Notes under the pieces: model-generated
The model's database searches: none
The model's input: the letters and a program-made list of their open reading frames with translations, nothing else
What the model was told of the DNA's origin: nothing
Made by a program: the position numbers and the translations under genes
Part shown: positions 1 to 8,162 of the stretch, piece by piece
Position numbering within the stretch: position 1 is the first letter of the stretch
Layout of the letters: every line of letters begins with the position of its first letter
Source of the DNA: Candidatus Abawacabacteria bacterium
GTDB taxonomy: Bacteria; Patescibacteriota; Gracilibacteria; RBG-16-42-10
NCBI GenBank assembly: GCA_016207805.1
Contig: JACQZO010000009.1
Span: 1-45,561 of the forward strand
DNA: 45,561 bases
Direction: 5' to 3'

Positions 1-90
1 ATGCCGCGAGACAGGATTCTCCAGGATGAGGACGTGGCTCCCATGTTTGCTTGCTTTTTAAATATACTCAAAAAGCCTCATAACAATATA

Positions 91-137
91 CGAGGATTAG
101 GATTAGGATAAGATACGTCACACCTACGGTGCTCGTG
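91..137 (-). repeat. tRNA-linked dispersed repeat, copy 1
   Basis: Directly downstream, in tRNA orientation, of the CCA end of the tRNA-Pro(CGG) gene lies a CACC-GTA-GGTG mini-hairpin followed by TTATCCTAATCC-type units. The same arrangement follows the initiator tRNA at 16268, with most positions identical over about 47 nt. The role is unknown. It could be a processing or termination signal, or a mobile repeat that prefers tRNA 3' ends. Confidence 0.7.
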
Positions 138-214
138 TGGTCGGGGTGATCCGATTTGAACGGACGACCTCAGCGTCCCGAACGCTGCGCGCTAGCCAAC
201 TGCGCTACACCCCG
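138..214 (-). tRNA. tRNA-Pro (CGG)
   Basis: Read on the minus strand the sequence folds as a cloverleaf. It has a 7-bp acceptor stem (CGGGGTG/CACCCCG), a GCGC/GCGC D stem, a CAGCG/CGCTG anticodon stem around the loop TTCGGGA (anticodon CGG), and a T arm with the TTCAAAT loop. Discriminator A73 is followed by an encoded CCA (138-140). It reads CCG codons. Confidence 0.95.
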
Positions 215-354
215 TTAGTAGAACAAGAATAAGTGGGAATTGCGAAAACAATATAGTCTATGATCCAGATTATAAAAAATTGTTCCGATACAGAATAATT
301 GATTAAAGCTTATAATCAAGAAAACAGGCATTGCCATGTACCGCTTCTGGTATA

Positions 355-431
355 TGGTCGGGATGAGAGGACTTGAACCTCCGACCTCTTGCACCCCATG
401 CAAGCGCGCTAGCCAACTGCGCTACACCCCG
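355..431 (-). tRNA. tRNA-Pro (GGG)
   Basis: This minus-strand cloverleaf has acceptor stem CGGGGTG/CATCCCG with one G-U pair, D stem GCGC/GCGC, anticodon stem CTTGC/GCAAG around the loop ATGGGGT (anticodon GGG), and a T arm with loop TTCAAGT. CCA is encoded at 355-357. Acceptor and D arm match the tRNA-Pro(CGG) gene about 140 nt away, so the two probably arose by duplication. It reads CCC and CCU. Confidence 0.95.
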
Positions 432-545
432 TTGAGCGCCACGAATGTAGCATAAGTTTTCTTCATGCGCGAGTAGTTTTTATTACGTCGTTTCTGCATC
501 CTTCATTTCATGTGTCTCAAAATGAAATAATAACCAATGCTAAAT

Positions 546-577
546 GAAAATGACTCAATAATTTTAATACTGAGCCA
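546..577 (-). terminator. possible intrinsic terminator of the gene at 619-1053
   Basis: On the minus strand, TGGCTCA and TGAGTCA arms (one mismatch) enclose a 13-nt loop and are followed by TTTT. It lies about 40 nt beyond the stop codon of the minus-strand gene. The stem is weak and the U run short, so this is tentative. Confidence 0.3.
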
Positions 578-618
578 TTTAGCAAGCTTATTAGGTATGA
601 TTAGTAGTGAAGCGAATA

Positions 619-1053
619 TTACACTTTTCTTAAATTGTTTCTTGTGGACGCCCTAACGTCGGTTTCTTGTAAAGTCGTTGGTGTTGTCGGAAACATTGCC
701 ATTACTGTATCTGGTGTTGCTCTGGCAGGGCCCACCATTCTGGCTATAGCTATACTCACTGCTGCTGACTTCCCTTTGACGTTACTAATATGACAAGTGA
801 CGATGCCTCTTTGTGAGTCTACCTCAAAACGCATTTCATCATCAAAACTTGGTCTGCCTAATTTCTTTACTTCATGGTCAGAGCCCAATGCCATAGCGAA
901 TATATTGCTAAGACGTTCAGCCGTTTGAGCTGCGGTAGGGCTACTGGGGGATAAACTCCTACTCAAAAGAAATAAAATCTTTCCTTCACGCCCGCCTTTT
1001 CTAAACTTTTCTTCGACATGATCTACCGATCTATCACCTTCATTTAAAGCCAT
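619..1053 (-). CDS. hypothetical protein, 144 aa
   Basis: I do not recognise this protein. It has a charged N-terminus, a Ser/Pro/Ala-rich stretch at about residues 30-45, a helical segment, then a possible beta pair near 68-92 (DDEMRFEVDSQRG...VTCHISN). There is no signal peptide or transmembrane helix. A TACAAT -10 candidate on the minus strand (1074-1079) ends 21 nt before the ATG and no Shine-Dalgarno is visible, as for other orphan genes here. It stands alone, with tRNA genes downstream. The middle loosely resembles the second half of the protein at 21245, but too weakly to claim homology. Confidence 0.6.
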   Translation of the reverse strand: MALNEGDRSVDHVEEKFRKGGREGKILFLLSRSLSPSSPTAAQTAERLSNIFAMALGSDHEVKKLGRPSFDDEMRFEVDSQRGIVTCHISNVKGKSAAVSIAIARMVGPARATPDTVMAMFPTTPTTLQETDVRASTRNNLRKV

Positions 1054-1272
1054 AAAAATTATTAATTCTTATCATTGTATCATAAATTATATTGGAGAAG
1101 TGAGGCGGTCTGCATAAATGAGACTGCGCACTAATAGCAAATACTTCTGCTAAACGCAATGAGTTGGATTATAGGAAAACCTATCTTTTGTGTTTACGAT
1201 CGATTGAAACAATGTGAAAAGGCGATTTACTTTGCTGCTTAATAACGTAAGATACTGCTAGGATTTTCTTTT

Positions 1273-1866
1273 ATGCAAACAATCTACATCGTTATTAGCA
1301 GTGTACTTGCGCTGATTTCTCCTATCGTTTACGCCCGGGCAATTTTACGCGGAGAAGCAAAGCCTCATCGGACGACGCGCTTTGTATTATTAGTGATCAC
1401 TGCATTATCCACTGCTTCATTATTAGCAAATAATAATACAGTTGCAGTCTGGTTAGCTGGGGTATCAACGTTACAGGCAATTATTATTTTTGCATTAAGC
1501 ATTAAACACGGCATGGGAGGTTGGGCGAAGCTAGATATTCTTTGTCTAATTATTGCTGTAGTGGGGATAATTGTTTGGCAGACTACCAATAATCCTATAT
1601 TGGGACTGTACTTTTCTATTCTTGCTGACTTCACTGGCATGATTCCAGCAATTATCAAAACTTATCGTTTTCCGAAAACAGAGATTGTCACTTTTTTTCT
1701 TCTTGATACGATCGCAGCGGTATTTACTTTATTTGCTATTGATCAACTAATACTAGAGAATATTGCATATCCGATCTATATATTTGTGATCAATTTAATT
1801 ATGTGTGCCTTGATTGTTGCTCCGCGTATGCCTAATGAAAGAATGAAGAATCCCGTTGCTTTATAA
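1273..1866 (+). CDS. multi-pass membrane protein, possibly PQ-loop/SWEET-like
   Basis: The 197-residue protein is almost entirely hydrophobic, with about six or seven predicted transmembrane helices. The segment after the first helix (SPIVYARAILRGEAKPHRTTR) recurs in spirit as GMIPAIIKTYRFPKTE in the second half. This suggests two repeated halves as in PQ-loop/SemiSWEET folds; the substrate is unknown. It converges with the protease gene at 1861, their 3' ends overlapping by 6 nt. The family call is inference from repeat layout and hydrophobicity; membrane location is well supported. Confidence 0.7.
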   Translation: MQTIYIVISSVLALISPIVYARAILRGEAKPHRTTRFVLLVITALSTASLLANNNTVAVWLAGVSTLQAIIIFALSIKHGMGGWAKLDILCLIIAVVGIIVWQTTNNPILGLYFSILADFTGMIPAIIKTYRFPKTEIVTFFLLDTIAAVFTLFAIDQLILENIAYPIYIFVINLIMCALIVAPRMPNERMKNPVAL

Positions 1867-2472
1867 ATACAAAGCAGCCAGAACAAAATCTACAGCTCTA
1901 GTAATGAATGTTTGCAAAATTGGCAAACCAAAGAAATTGCTTACAATGATTAAGCCAAAAAGTACTAATGGTCCATTGTCCTCTAGCCAGTCAGAAATAT
2001 AAGCATATTTTTGACCTAAAAAAAGAAATAAAACTTTTGAGCCATCAAGTGGGGGAATGGGTAGAAGGTTAAATACCATCAAAGCAATATTGAGTGAAAT
2101 AGTGAAAAAGAAAATAGTACTTAAAATGCCACCAGTGGGAACAAGGCCATATTTAATGAGCATTACCAAAAGCATAGCAAGCAATAAATTACTTACCGGA
2201 CCAGCGAGAGAGATCAATGCCTGATCGCGTAAGGGCGAACGTAAATTCTGTGGATTTACGGGTACCGGTTTTCCCCAGCCAAATCGTACTAAAAAAAGCA
2301 AAATAGTACCCATAGGATCCAAGTGTCGCAAAGGATTGAGACTGATTCGCCCTTCAAATTTAGCTGTTGGATCTCCAAGCCAATTGGCTACTATAGCATG
2401 AGCACATTCATGGATAGTAATGGCGACAAGGAAAGCAATGATGGCAGCAATGAGGGTTGGGATGTCAAACAT
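1861..2472 (-). CDS. site-2 protease family (M50) intramembrane metalloprotease
   Basis: Residues 21-25 (HECAH) form the HExxH zinc motif in the first membrane segment. Residues 135-144 (NLLPIPPLDG) hold the second-helix motif with the Asp zinc ligand (D143). NPLRHLDPMG (46-55) and GPVSN are typical of the short Rip/SREBP-protease-like group found in small genomes. No PDZ or CBS domain is present, so this is the minimal about 200-residue form. It presumably cleaves membrane-embedded substrates; none is indicated by context. Its 5' side borders the repeat element at 2485-2632, and its 3' end overlaps the convergent neighbour. Confidence 0.92.
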   Translation of the reverse strand: MFDIPTLIAAIIAFLVAITIHECAHAIVANWLGDPTAKFEGRISLNPLRHLDPMGTILLFLVRFGWGKPVPVNPQNLRSPLRDQALISLAGPVSNLLLAMLLVMLIKYGLVPTGGILSTIFFFTISLNIALMVFNLLPIPPLDGSKVLFLFLGQKYAYISDWLEDNGPLVLFGLIIVSNFFGLPILQTFITRAVDFVLAALYL

Positions 2473-2484
2473 AGAAAGGGAAAT

Positions 2485-2632
2485 AATTCTGAGTGCTGAA
2501 TTCTGAATGCTGAATTGAGGCAGGAGGCTTCGCCGTTTTTAATTTTGTTGAAAAAATTATACATCATCGTCTACTCAACAGCTTTCATCCCCCTGTCCAT
2601 TCTGAATTCTGCATTCAGCATTCAGAATTCAG
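2485..2632. repeat. dispersed element B, copy 1 (CTGAATT heptamer arms)
   Basis: Arms made of degenerate CTGAATT/CTGAATG heptamers in inverted orientation (2488-2516 and 2599-2632) bracket a core of about 80 bp. The same arms, and a core sharing GAGGnAGGAGG, TATACATCAT and CTGTCCATTC in the same order and orientation, occur at 38164-38309. It fills the whole gap between the protease and murA, and its right arm touches the murA stop codon. It carries no ORF, so it looks like a non-autonomous (MITE/REPIN-like) repeat. Confidence 0.8.
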
Positions 2633-4162
2633 TTACATTTCTCTTATAACACGAATTTTAGCGCCAAGCTTGTTTAATCTTTCTGCGATTTCTTCATAGC
2701 CTCGGTTGATAGAGTATACATTACGCAAAATTGACTTTCCTGGAGCGGCCAACATAGCGATAAGAATAATCATGGCTGGACGCAAGGCTGGAGGGCATAC
2801 TAATTGAGTGGGCTTAAAAGGGGTGGGACCTTCAATGAATACCCGATGAGGATCGGCAAGAATCATTTGCGCTCCTAGCTTTGCCAGTTCCATAAAATAA
2901 ATAGCGCGATTTTCGAAAGTCCAATCATGGATCAGTGTTGTTCCTTTAGCCTGTGCTGCTATGGGTACGAAGAAGGGGAGATTGTCTTGATTGATACCAG
3001 GATAAGGCTGGGCATGAATTTTTTCTTCTGCGGCTTGTAATGTAGATGGTAATACTTCTAGATCAACTAATTTGGTAAAGCCGTTTTGAGAAAAGTATTC
3101 TTTGGAACGCTTAAACTTTAGGCCCATTTTTTTTAGTTTGTATAATTCTAGTTCTAAGAAATCAATTGGACAGCGCTTGATCATCAGATGGGAGCCCGTG
3201 GTGATGGCGGCACTGAGGAACATCATCGCTTCAATTGGGTCCTCACTATTCCAATACTCTACATCTTGATCGATTTCTTTTATGCCTTCGATAGTTACCG
3301 TACTAGTACCTACCCCTTCTACTTTGACTCCTAATGTTTGGAGAAAGCGGCAAGTTTCTTGCACCATATAATTGGCGGGGGCAAATTTGATTACTGTTTT
3401 GCCTGGAATCTTAGCGGCTGCAATAATTAAATTCTCTGCTGCCGTATCTCCAGCCTCGTACATTACTAACGTGGTACCACGAAGCTTATTGATTGAAACA
3501 TCATAACTATCACGGGTAACTTTAATTTTAACGCCCATTTCTTCCAAGCCAAATAAATGCGCGCTTACAGTTCTTTTGCCTAGTTTGCAGCCCGATGCAT
3601 GGGGGAGAGAAAATTTATTAAATAGGTGGATTAACGGTCCCATTAGCATAATCACTGAACGAGTTTTGATAGCTGCATTAGTATTGATTTTGTCCAAAGC
3701 TAACTTAGCTGGTGGCGTTATTTCCAAAGTATTTTTCGCTGTCCATTTTATTTGCACACCAATACTAGTGAGCACTTCCAACATGCGATTTACTTCTTCA
3801 ATGCGAGGGATGTTGTGTAGTGTGGTGGTGCCTTTATTGAGCAAAGAAGCACACAATAATCCCATAGCGCCATTTTTGGATGCATTGGTGGTGATTTCCC
3901 CGGAAAGCTTTCTGCCCCCCTCGATTTCAAAATCTATTGATCCTTCTGCTAGGCTAACAATTTTATGATTAAGAGCTTTACTTACTCTAGTGAGTATCTC
4001 CGTAGTGAAATTTTGCTCGCCTTTTTCCATCCTAGCTACTGCACTTTGACTCGTGCCAATGAGTTCAGCAAAATCCTCCTGGGTGAGACCTCTGAGCTCT
4101 CGTAATTCACGAATGAAATTGCCAATCTTGCCCTGTTCTTTTGCGATTAAAGTAGTCGACAT
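2633..4162 (-). CDS. murA: UDP-N-acetylglucosamine 1-carboxyvinyltransferase with N-terminal HTH
   Basis: First committed step of peptidoglycan synthesis: transfers enolpyruvate from PEP to UDP-GlcNAc. Residues about 14-70 form an Xre-type helix-turn-helix (LTQEDFAELIGTSQSAVARM). Residues about 78-509 are the two-lobed EPSP-synthase-fold MurA. The substrate-loop Lys (SKNGA, K96) and the catalytic Cys (ASGCKLGKRTVSAH, C192, equivalent to E. coli C115) are present, so the enzyme should be active and, having Cys rather than Asp, fosfomycin-sensitive in principle. At 509 aa it is about 80-90 longer than normal MurA because of the HTH fusion, which I know from CPR genomes. The HTH may let it bind DNA or self-regulate; that is inference. 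Confidence 0.95.
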   Translation of the reverse strand: MSTTLIAKEQGKIGNFIRELRELRGLTQEDFAELIGTSQSAVARMEKGEQNFTTEILTRVSKALNHKIVSLAEGSIDFEIEGGRKLSGEITTNASKNGAMGLLCASLLNKGTTTLHNIPRIEEVNRMLEVLTSIGVQIKWTAKNTLEITPPAKLALDKINTNAAIKTRSVIMLMGPLIHLFNKFSLPHASGCKLGKRTVSAHLFGLEEMGVKIKVTRDSYDVSINKLRGTTLVMYEAGDTAAENLIIAAAKIPGKTVIKFAPANYMVQETCRFLQTLGVKVEGVGTSTVTIEGIKEIDQDVEYWNSEDPIEAMMFLSAAITTGSHLMIKRCPIDFLELELYKLKKMGLKFKRSKEYFSQNGFTKLVDLEVLPSTLQAAEEKIHAQPYPGINQDNLPFFVPIAAQAKGTTLIHDWTFENRAIYFMELAKLGAQMILADPHRVFIEGPTPFKPTQLVCPPALRPAMIILIAMLAAPGKSILRNVYSINRGYEEIAERLNKLGAKIRVIREM

Positions 4163-4242
4163 TGAGAAGTGTTAACTGTAATACAAATATATCACATACG
4201 ATATAATGTAAAGTGGTTGGGGCCTACTTGTAGTTGCGGCTT

Positions 4243-4280
4243 GTTATTTGTAATTTGTAATTCGTAATCCGTAATTTTTA
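4243..4280 (+). repeat. heptamer repeat A (GTAATTC), copy 1
   Basis: Degenerate tandem units of GTAATTC/GTAATTT run up to 7 nt before the ATG at 4287, between divergent murA and the DUF2892 gene. It belongs to a five-copy set (4243, 5091, 12078, 33397, 39295), all in the same orientation and all abutting a start codon. Confidence 0.75.
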
Positions 4281-4286
4281 CGTCTC

Positions 4287-4493
4287 ATGCTCTCATGCAA
4301 CATTGGTCCTCAAAATCGTTTAATGCGTGGAATGACGGGTATTGTAGTTAACTTTTTGGTGGTTCTATTTTCTGCAGCAATTCCTTTATGGTTGTTTTGG
4401 TTGGGCATCGTAGTTAGCTATGCCATTCTATTCCAGGGAGTGGTGGGGTGGTGTTATGTGCATGCATTACTGGGAACGAAGAACCTGAAATAG
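4287..4493 (+). CDS. DUF2892 (YgaP-transmembrane-like) small membrane protein
   Basis: The 68-residue protein has the N-terminal CNIGPQNRLMRGMTG pattern typical of DUF2892, followed by two transmembrane helices and a C-terminal GWCYVHALLGT segment matching the family's 'G.C.ly.lLGi' ending. Function is unknown; in other bacteria the domain is often linked to rhodanese or sulfur metabolism. Repeat A lies just upstream, and the TAG stop is the first part of the inverted heptamer repeat at 4492. Confidence 0.85.
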   Translation: MLSCNIGPQNRLMRGMTGIVVNFLVVLFSAAIPLWLFWLGIVVSYAILFQGVVGWCYVHALLGTKNLK

Positions 4494-4562
4494 AGCTAAG
4501 AGCTAAATGCTGAGAGCTAAGAGTTCGCCAATCTTAGCTCTTCGCTCTCAGCTCTTAGCTCT
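4492..4562. repeat. inverted heptamer repeat C (CTCTTAG family), copy 1
   Basis: Two arms of about 30 nt (4492-4523 and 4533-4562), built of AGAGCTAAG/CTTAGCTCT heptamer units, are inverted around a 9-nt loop and could form a long imperfect hairpin. No U run follows on either strand, so a plain intrinsic terminator is not obvious. The same unit forms a near-perfect tandem array at 32912-32964. Confidence 0.85.
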
Positions 4563-4691
4563 ATTTATTGACTTTCTCCCAGCATTGAGTATAGTTACCT
4601 TCGGTTTCAGGTTTTTATTGTATCCATTAGGGTCTAGTTAAGGGTCTTGTGGGGCAAACTTGAACCACAAACTATCTTTAACTTAACTTTT

Positions 4692-5015
4692 GTGTCTCAA
4701 GTTTCCGATTCTTCTTCTCGTTCTCAAGGTGATGCAGCTGCTGAAGGCAGAAAACTTTTCGTTGGTGGTCTCCCATATGCGATGACTGCTGATGAGGTTC
4801 AAACTCTTTTCGCTGATGCTGAGGATTCAAATCTTCAAGTCACTTCAGTTTATCTCCCAGTAGATAAAATGAATAACAACCGTCCTCGTGGTTTCGGATT
4901 TGTAGAATTCGCTACTAAAGAGGATGCTCAAAGAGCTATCTCAAAATTCCACGGCTTTGAAGTTCAAGGTCGCAAATTGACTGTAAACGAAGCACGTCCT
5001 CGCGACGCTCGTTAG
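4692..5015 (+). CDS. RNA-binding protein with single RRM domain
   Basis: A single RNA-recognition motif covers nearly the whole protein: RNP2 is KLFVGGLPYA and RNP1 is RPRGFGFVEF, ending in the usual LTVNEARPR beta-4. Such RRM proteins of about 100 aa are chaperone-like RNA binders in cyanobacteria and many CPR bacteria. I chose the GTG at 4692 (MSQVSDSSSR...), giving 107 aa. A TTG at 4647 would add 15 residues with no domain, and no in-frame ATG exists. Codon use is smooth and the Ser-rich leader is short, consistent with high expression (inference). Confidence 0.88.
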   Translation: MSQVSDSSSRSQGDAAAEGRKLFVGGLPYAMTADEVQTLFADAEDSNLQVTSVYLPVDKMNNNRPRGFGFVEFATKEDAQRAISKFHGFEVQGRKLTVNEARPRDAR

Positions 5016-5090
5016 TCAAATTAGCGGTGGACAGGCAAAAGAATGTTCGTGATCTAAATTTTTTAGACTTGCGCCATTCTTTTTCCTACC

Positions 5091-5122
5091 ATTCGTAATT
5101 TGTAATTCGTAATTCGTAATTT
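5091..5122 (+). repeat. heptamer repeat A (GTAATTC), copy 2
   Basis: About four and a half ATTCGTA/ATTTGTA units end 2 nt before the rpmB ATG at 5125, occupying the whole place where a Shine-Dalgarno would be expected. Confidence 0.85.
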
Positions 5123-5124
5123 CT

Positions 5125-5319
5125 ATGGCTCGTCGTTGTGATTTAACTGGCAAAAGACCAAGTGCAGGCAACAATCGTCCTTTTTCATTAAAGGCGACAA
5201 AGCGACGTTTTCTGCCTAATCTGCAAAAGCGTCGTGTGCAAATTGGTCCTGGCCAATTTATTACCTTAAAGGTTTCTACTCGTGCACTTCGCACATTGAG
5301 CAAAAATCTTGTAAAATAA
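5125..5319 (+). CDS. rpmB: 50S ribosomal protein L28
   Basis: The 64-residue protein starts MARRCDLTGKRPSAGNN and contains TKRRFLPNLQKRRV, the hallmark of bL28, followed by LKVSTRALRTL. Length is typical. The ATG directly follows heptamer repeat A with no Shine-Dalgarno. The HerA-like gene begins 11 nt after its stop, so the two may be co-transcribed. Confidence 0.97.
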   Translation: MARRCDLTGKRPSAGNNRPFSLKATKRRFLPNLQKRRVQIGPGQFITLKVSTRALRTLSKNLVK

Positions 5320-5330
5320 TCAATTCTCAC

Positions 5331-6896
5331 ATGGTCCATGACATTGGCTATGTGCTGACGAGTGACTTTATAGAGGGCATTTGTGTGCGGGTAACAAATC
5401 CGCAAGCAATGTCCTCTTTGCGTATCGGTCAATTAATTGTCATAGAATCTTCAACCAATGAATGGTTTTATGCTCAGATTAATAATCTTCATACCGCTTG
5501 GTTTCACGATCTGCAAGATCAACCTATATTACATACCATTCCCAAAAGAGCCGACCTAATGCAGCTCTTTATTGAAAATACTATTTCAGTGAGAGCGGTG
5601 AAAGCCTATAACGGTGGGGAATTGCTGGCGGTGAGATCAATCCCTTTACCTGGTCTTAAGGTGCGTTTTGCTACAGAAGAAGATATTGCTCTGATATATG
5701 GTCCTCGTGATGGAGATCATATTTACCTCGGTGAACCTTTAGAAATGAATGTGCCAGTAGTAATTAATGCTCAACAGTTTATCGAGAGAAGTAATGGCAT
5801 ATTTGGCAAATCTGGTACGGGTAAGTCATTTTTAGCTAGAATTGTGTTAGCTCAATTGATTCATGGCCAGAAAGTAGCAAATCTTATTTTTGATATGCAC
5901 AATGAATATGGTTGGGAGAGTCGCAGTGAGCAAGGTTCAGGTAAAGTGAAGGGATTACGTCAATTATTTCCTGGCCAAGTGCTTATTTTTACTTTGGACC
6001 CGGAAGCATCAAAAGCTAGAGGCGTAAAGCCCGATCATGTACTGAATATTGCTCCGGAAATGATCACCGTAGATGATATTGCATTACTAAGTGAGGAATT
6101 GGATCTTTCCCAACCGATGTTGGATGGTATTGCGATGGTACAAAAAAAAGTGGGGGATGGTTGGATGAAGCGTCTCACTGATATCGATCCTGTACGAGTG
6201 AAAGATGATAGCGAATTTTTTGGTGTCGGCGAGGGCACCCTATTAGCTTTGCATCGAAAGTTGCATCGAATTACTGCTTTACCATTTTTGCGCGAAAGTA
6301 GTGAAAACCATTTACAAACGTTAGCTTTAGCACTGCAAAGTGGTAAAACCGTTATCCTTGAGTTCGGTCATCAAAATAGTGTAGTGACATATATGTTAGT
6401 AGCAAATATTCTTACTCGTTTGATTTATCAGCGCTATGTTCATGCTACTGAGCAATTTATGCAAAGTCAGCAGGCGAGTGACAAGGTAATTCCCTTGATG
6501 ATTGTCATCGAAGAAGCGCATAAATTTTTGCAGGGCCGAGTAGCGCGAAGTACTACCTTTGGTACCATCGCTCGCGAAATGCGTAAATATTCAGTGACAT
6601 TATTAATTATTGATCAACGACCATCTTCCATTGACCGAGAGATTTTGTCTCAAATAGGTACACGTATTGTTGCTATGCTCAATGATCCAGACGATATCGA
6701 AGCAGTATTCACTGGAGTTTCTGATAAACAATCATTGAAGTATTGGTTATCTACTTTGGATAGTAAAAAACAAGTGCTCTTGCTAGGTCATGCTTTACCT
6801 ATTCCTACTCAAGTGCGGGTGTGTGAATATGATGAAGAATTCTATAAAACTCTTCAATCAAATACTGATAAAGCAGTGGAGGAATTATTTGGTTAA
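5331..6896 (+). CDS. HerA/DUF87-type ATP-binding DNA translocase
   Basis: The 521-residue protein has an N-terminal HAS-barrel-like beta region (about 1-110), then a FtsK/HerA-class RecA fold. Walker A is GKSGTGKS (159-166), Walker B is LIFDMHNEYG (D188), followed by VIEEAHKFLQGR and SQIGTRIVAMLNDPDD near the C-terminus, the Glu and Arg-containing motifs of HerA ATPases. Hexameric HerA moves DNA, in archaea with the NurA nuclease; no NurA is next door. In CPR it may act in recombination or in bringing in DNA (inference). Substrate is unknown. Confidence 0.85.
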   Translation: MVHDIGYVLTSDFIEGICVRVTNPQAMSSLRIGQLIVIESSTNEWFYAQINNLHTAWFHDLQDQPILHTIPKRADLMQLFIENTISVRAVKAYNGGELLAVRSIPLPGLKVRFATEEDIALIYGPRDGDHIYLGEPLEMNVPVVINAQQFIERSNGIFGKSGTGKSFLARIVLAQLIHGQKVANLIFDMHNEYGWESRSEQGSGKVKGLRQLFPGQVLIFTLDPEASKARGVKPDHVLNIAPEMITVDDIALLSEELDLSQPMLDGIAMVQKKVGDGWMKRLTDIDPVRVKDDSEFFGVGEGTLLALHRKLHRITALPFLRESSENHLQTLALALQSGKTVILEFGHQNSVVTYMLVANILTRLIYQRYVHATEQFMQSQQASDKVIPLMIVIEEAHKFLQGRVARSTTFGTIAREMRKYSVTLLIIDQRPSSIDREILSQIGTRIVAMLNDPDDIEAVFTGVSDKQSLKYWLSTLDSKKQVLLLGHALPIPTQVRVCEYDEEFYKTLQSNTDKAVEELFG

Positions 6897-7087
6897 TTAG
6901 AACCGATGTTGAGATCACAGAAAGGTATGTCACTACGAATGGCAGAGAGTTGTGTGATAGGGAAATGCTGCATGTTTTTGTTAACTGTTGCTGCCTGAAG
7001 TTTAAGGGAAGTGCAGGGAGGAAAGGAATAATTATGGTCAGCAAGAATTGAATGCGGTCTTTTGCCCAACTTTGCAAAAGTGGAAAA
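6893..7087 (-). pseudogene. decayed C-terminal fragment of a PIN-domain (VapC-like) toxin
   Basis: On the minus strand, one frame reads GKRPHSILAD (the Ser/Asp motif of the third PIN acidic region) and later ATVNKNMQHFP, which matches the conserved 'l.TrN..HF' of PIN toxins. Between them the expected hydrophobic helix is found in a neighbouring frame (IIIPFLPALPLN), so at least two indels have broken the gene. Only the last third remains; the N-terminal part and any antitoxin are missing. It fills most of the 212-bp gap between two plus-strand genes. Confidence 0.4.
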
Positions 7088-7108
7088 ATACATTAGGATC
7101 CAATCTTT

Positions 7109-8053
7109 ATGTTTTTTATGGCAAAAGTGACAACTCCAATACAATCAGATGCCGTGTTGCGTGTCGTGAATAAAGGATTACGTCAATACTTTAGCTCTAC
7201 TATGGATAAAGCTTCCATTGCTGGAGCTGGATTCACTTTTTCTGGTGTTAAACTAGACGTTCGTAGTGACTTTTGGCGGGCATATAAAGCAGCTCAAGAA
7301 GATCGAAGCTCATTTCGTCGAAATATCTTAGATGCACTGAAAGTTGTTGCTCAATTAGAAAAAGGAAGATATTGGAGTGTTGCCGAATTCTGTCATGTTT
7401 TGGCCAATATAAGGATAGTTCTTGCTCGGACTTTGCAATCCATCACGGTCAAGAGTGTTCGTGATACTATCAATGAAAGTGATTATGCTCTTTTGGATGC
7501 TTGTAGTGACAGTGCTCAATTGGGTGATGACTTGGCTGGAGAGTTAGTTGTGGCTGAGCAGCGTCAAGTAGTACGTGCCATTTTGTTGTCTTTGGAGAGA
7601 AGATATCGTCATCTGCTGGTAAGTAGAGAATTTATTCGTCACCATGTGGAAACTTTAATAAATTATTATTTATGCACTGATCGAGATCGCAGGTGTCATG
7701 TCCCCCTCATGAACGAAGTTTCAGTGGCTCGTGGTGTTACCTTTGGTATGGAATTAGATAGGCTTTTGGAAAATGTGGTCGTACTTCGTCTCGAGCATCT
7801 CAATGAAAAGATAGCTTTTGACCAAAAGGTGCGAGATGTAAGGGCATTGGTTGAAGAGTGCCGTGGAGATCAAGGAAATGGGCATTTTTTGGCTGATGAA
7901 GGGGAACAAATAATTTTACTTGGCTATGGTAGTTCTGCGGTAACGGAGAGAATAAGAAGGCGGCGCAAAATAAGTGGTCGTGTTAAGGCGACTGTAGCTC
8001 CGGAAGATTTTGACGCGCTCGTTCATTCACGAGGCAGCCGGATTGGTTTGTAG
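7109..8053 (+). CDS. hypothetical protein, 314 aa
   Basis: I do not recognise a family. The protein is mostly helical and charged, rich in Arg, with long amphipathic stretches (about 55-125 and 145-260) and a basic segment ERIRRRRKISGRVK near the C-terminus that could bind nucleic acid. No signal peptide or membrane helix. The start is either this ATG or the one at 7118 (MAKVTT). It is a single gene between the PIN fragment and the RppH-like gene. Confidence 0.7.
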   Translation: MFFMAKVTTPIQSDAVLRVVNKGLRQYFSSTMDKASIAGAGFTFSGVKLDVRSDFWRAYKAAQEDRSSFRRNILDALKVVAQLEKGRYWSVAEFCHVLANIRIVLARTLQSITVKSVRDTINESDYALLDACSDSAQLGDDLAGELVVAEQRQVVRAILLSLERRYRHLLVSREFIRHHVETLINYYLCTDRDRRCHVPLMNEVSVARGVTFGMELDRLLENVVVLRLEHLNEKIAFDQKVRDVRALVEECRGDQGNGHFLADEGEQIILLGYGSSAVTERIRRRRKISGRVKATVAPEDFDALVHSRGSRIGL

Positions 8054-8162
8054 CTTTAGGCTCAATTACTTATTTTCCCGTGAATTTAGGGAGAAATTAG
8101 TATTAATATTGCTATGAGTTCATCCGATACTGTGATATTTTATAGGTGAATTTTTCTTTGTT

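Noticed and set aside
5016..5432. Minus-strand ORF with EITNYELQITNG
   Set aside because: The ITNYEL peptide is translation of heptamer repeat A, and the remainder is antisense to rpmB and the HerA-like gene. The same applies to the ORF at 39182-39394.
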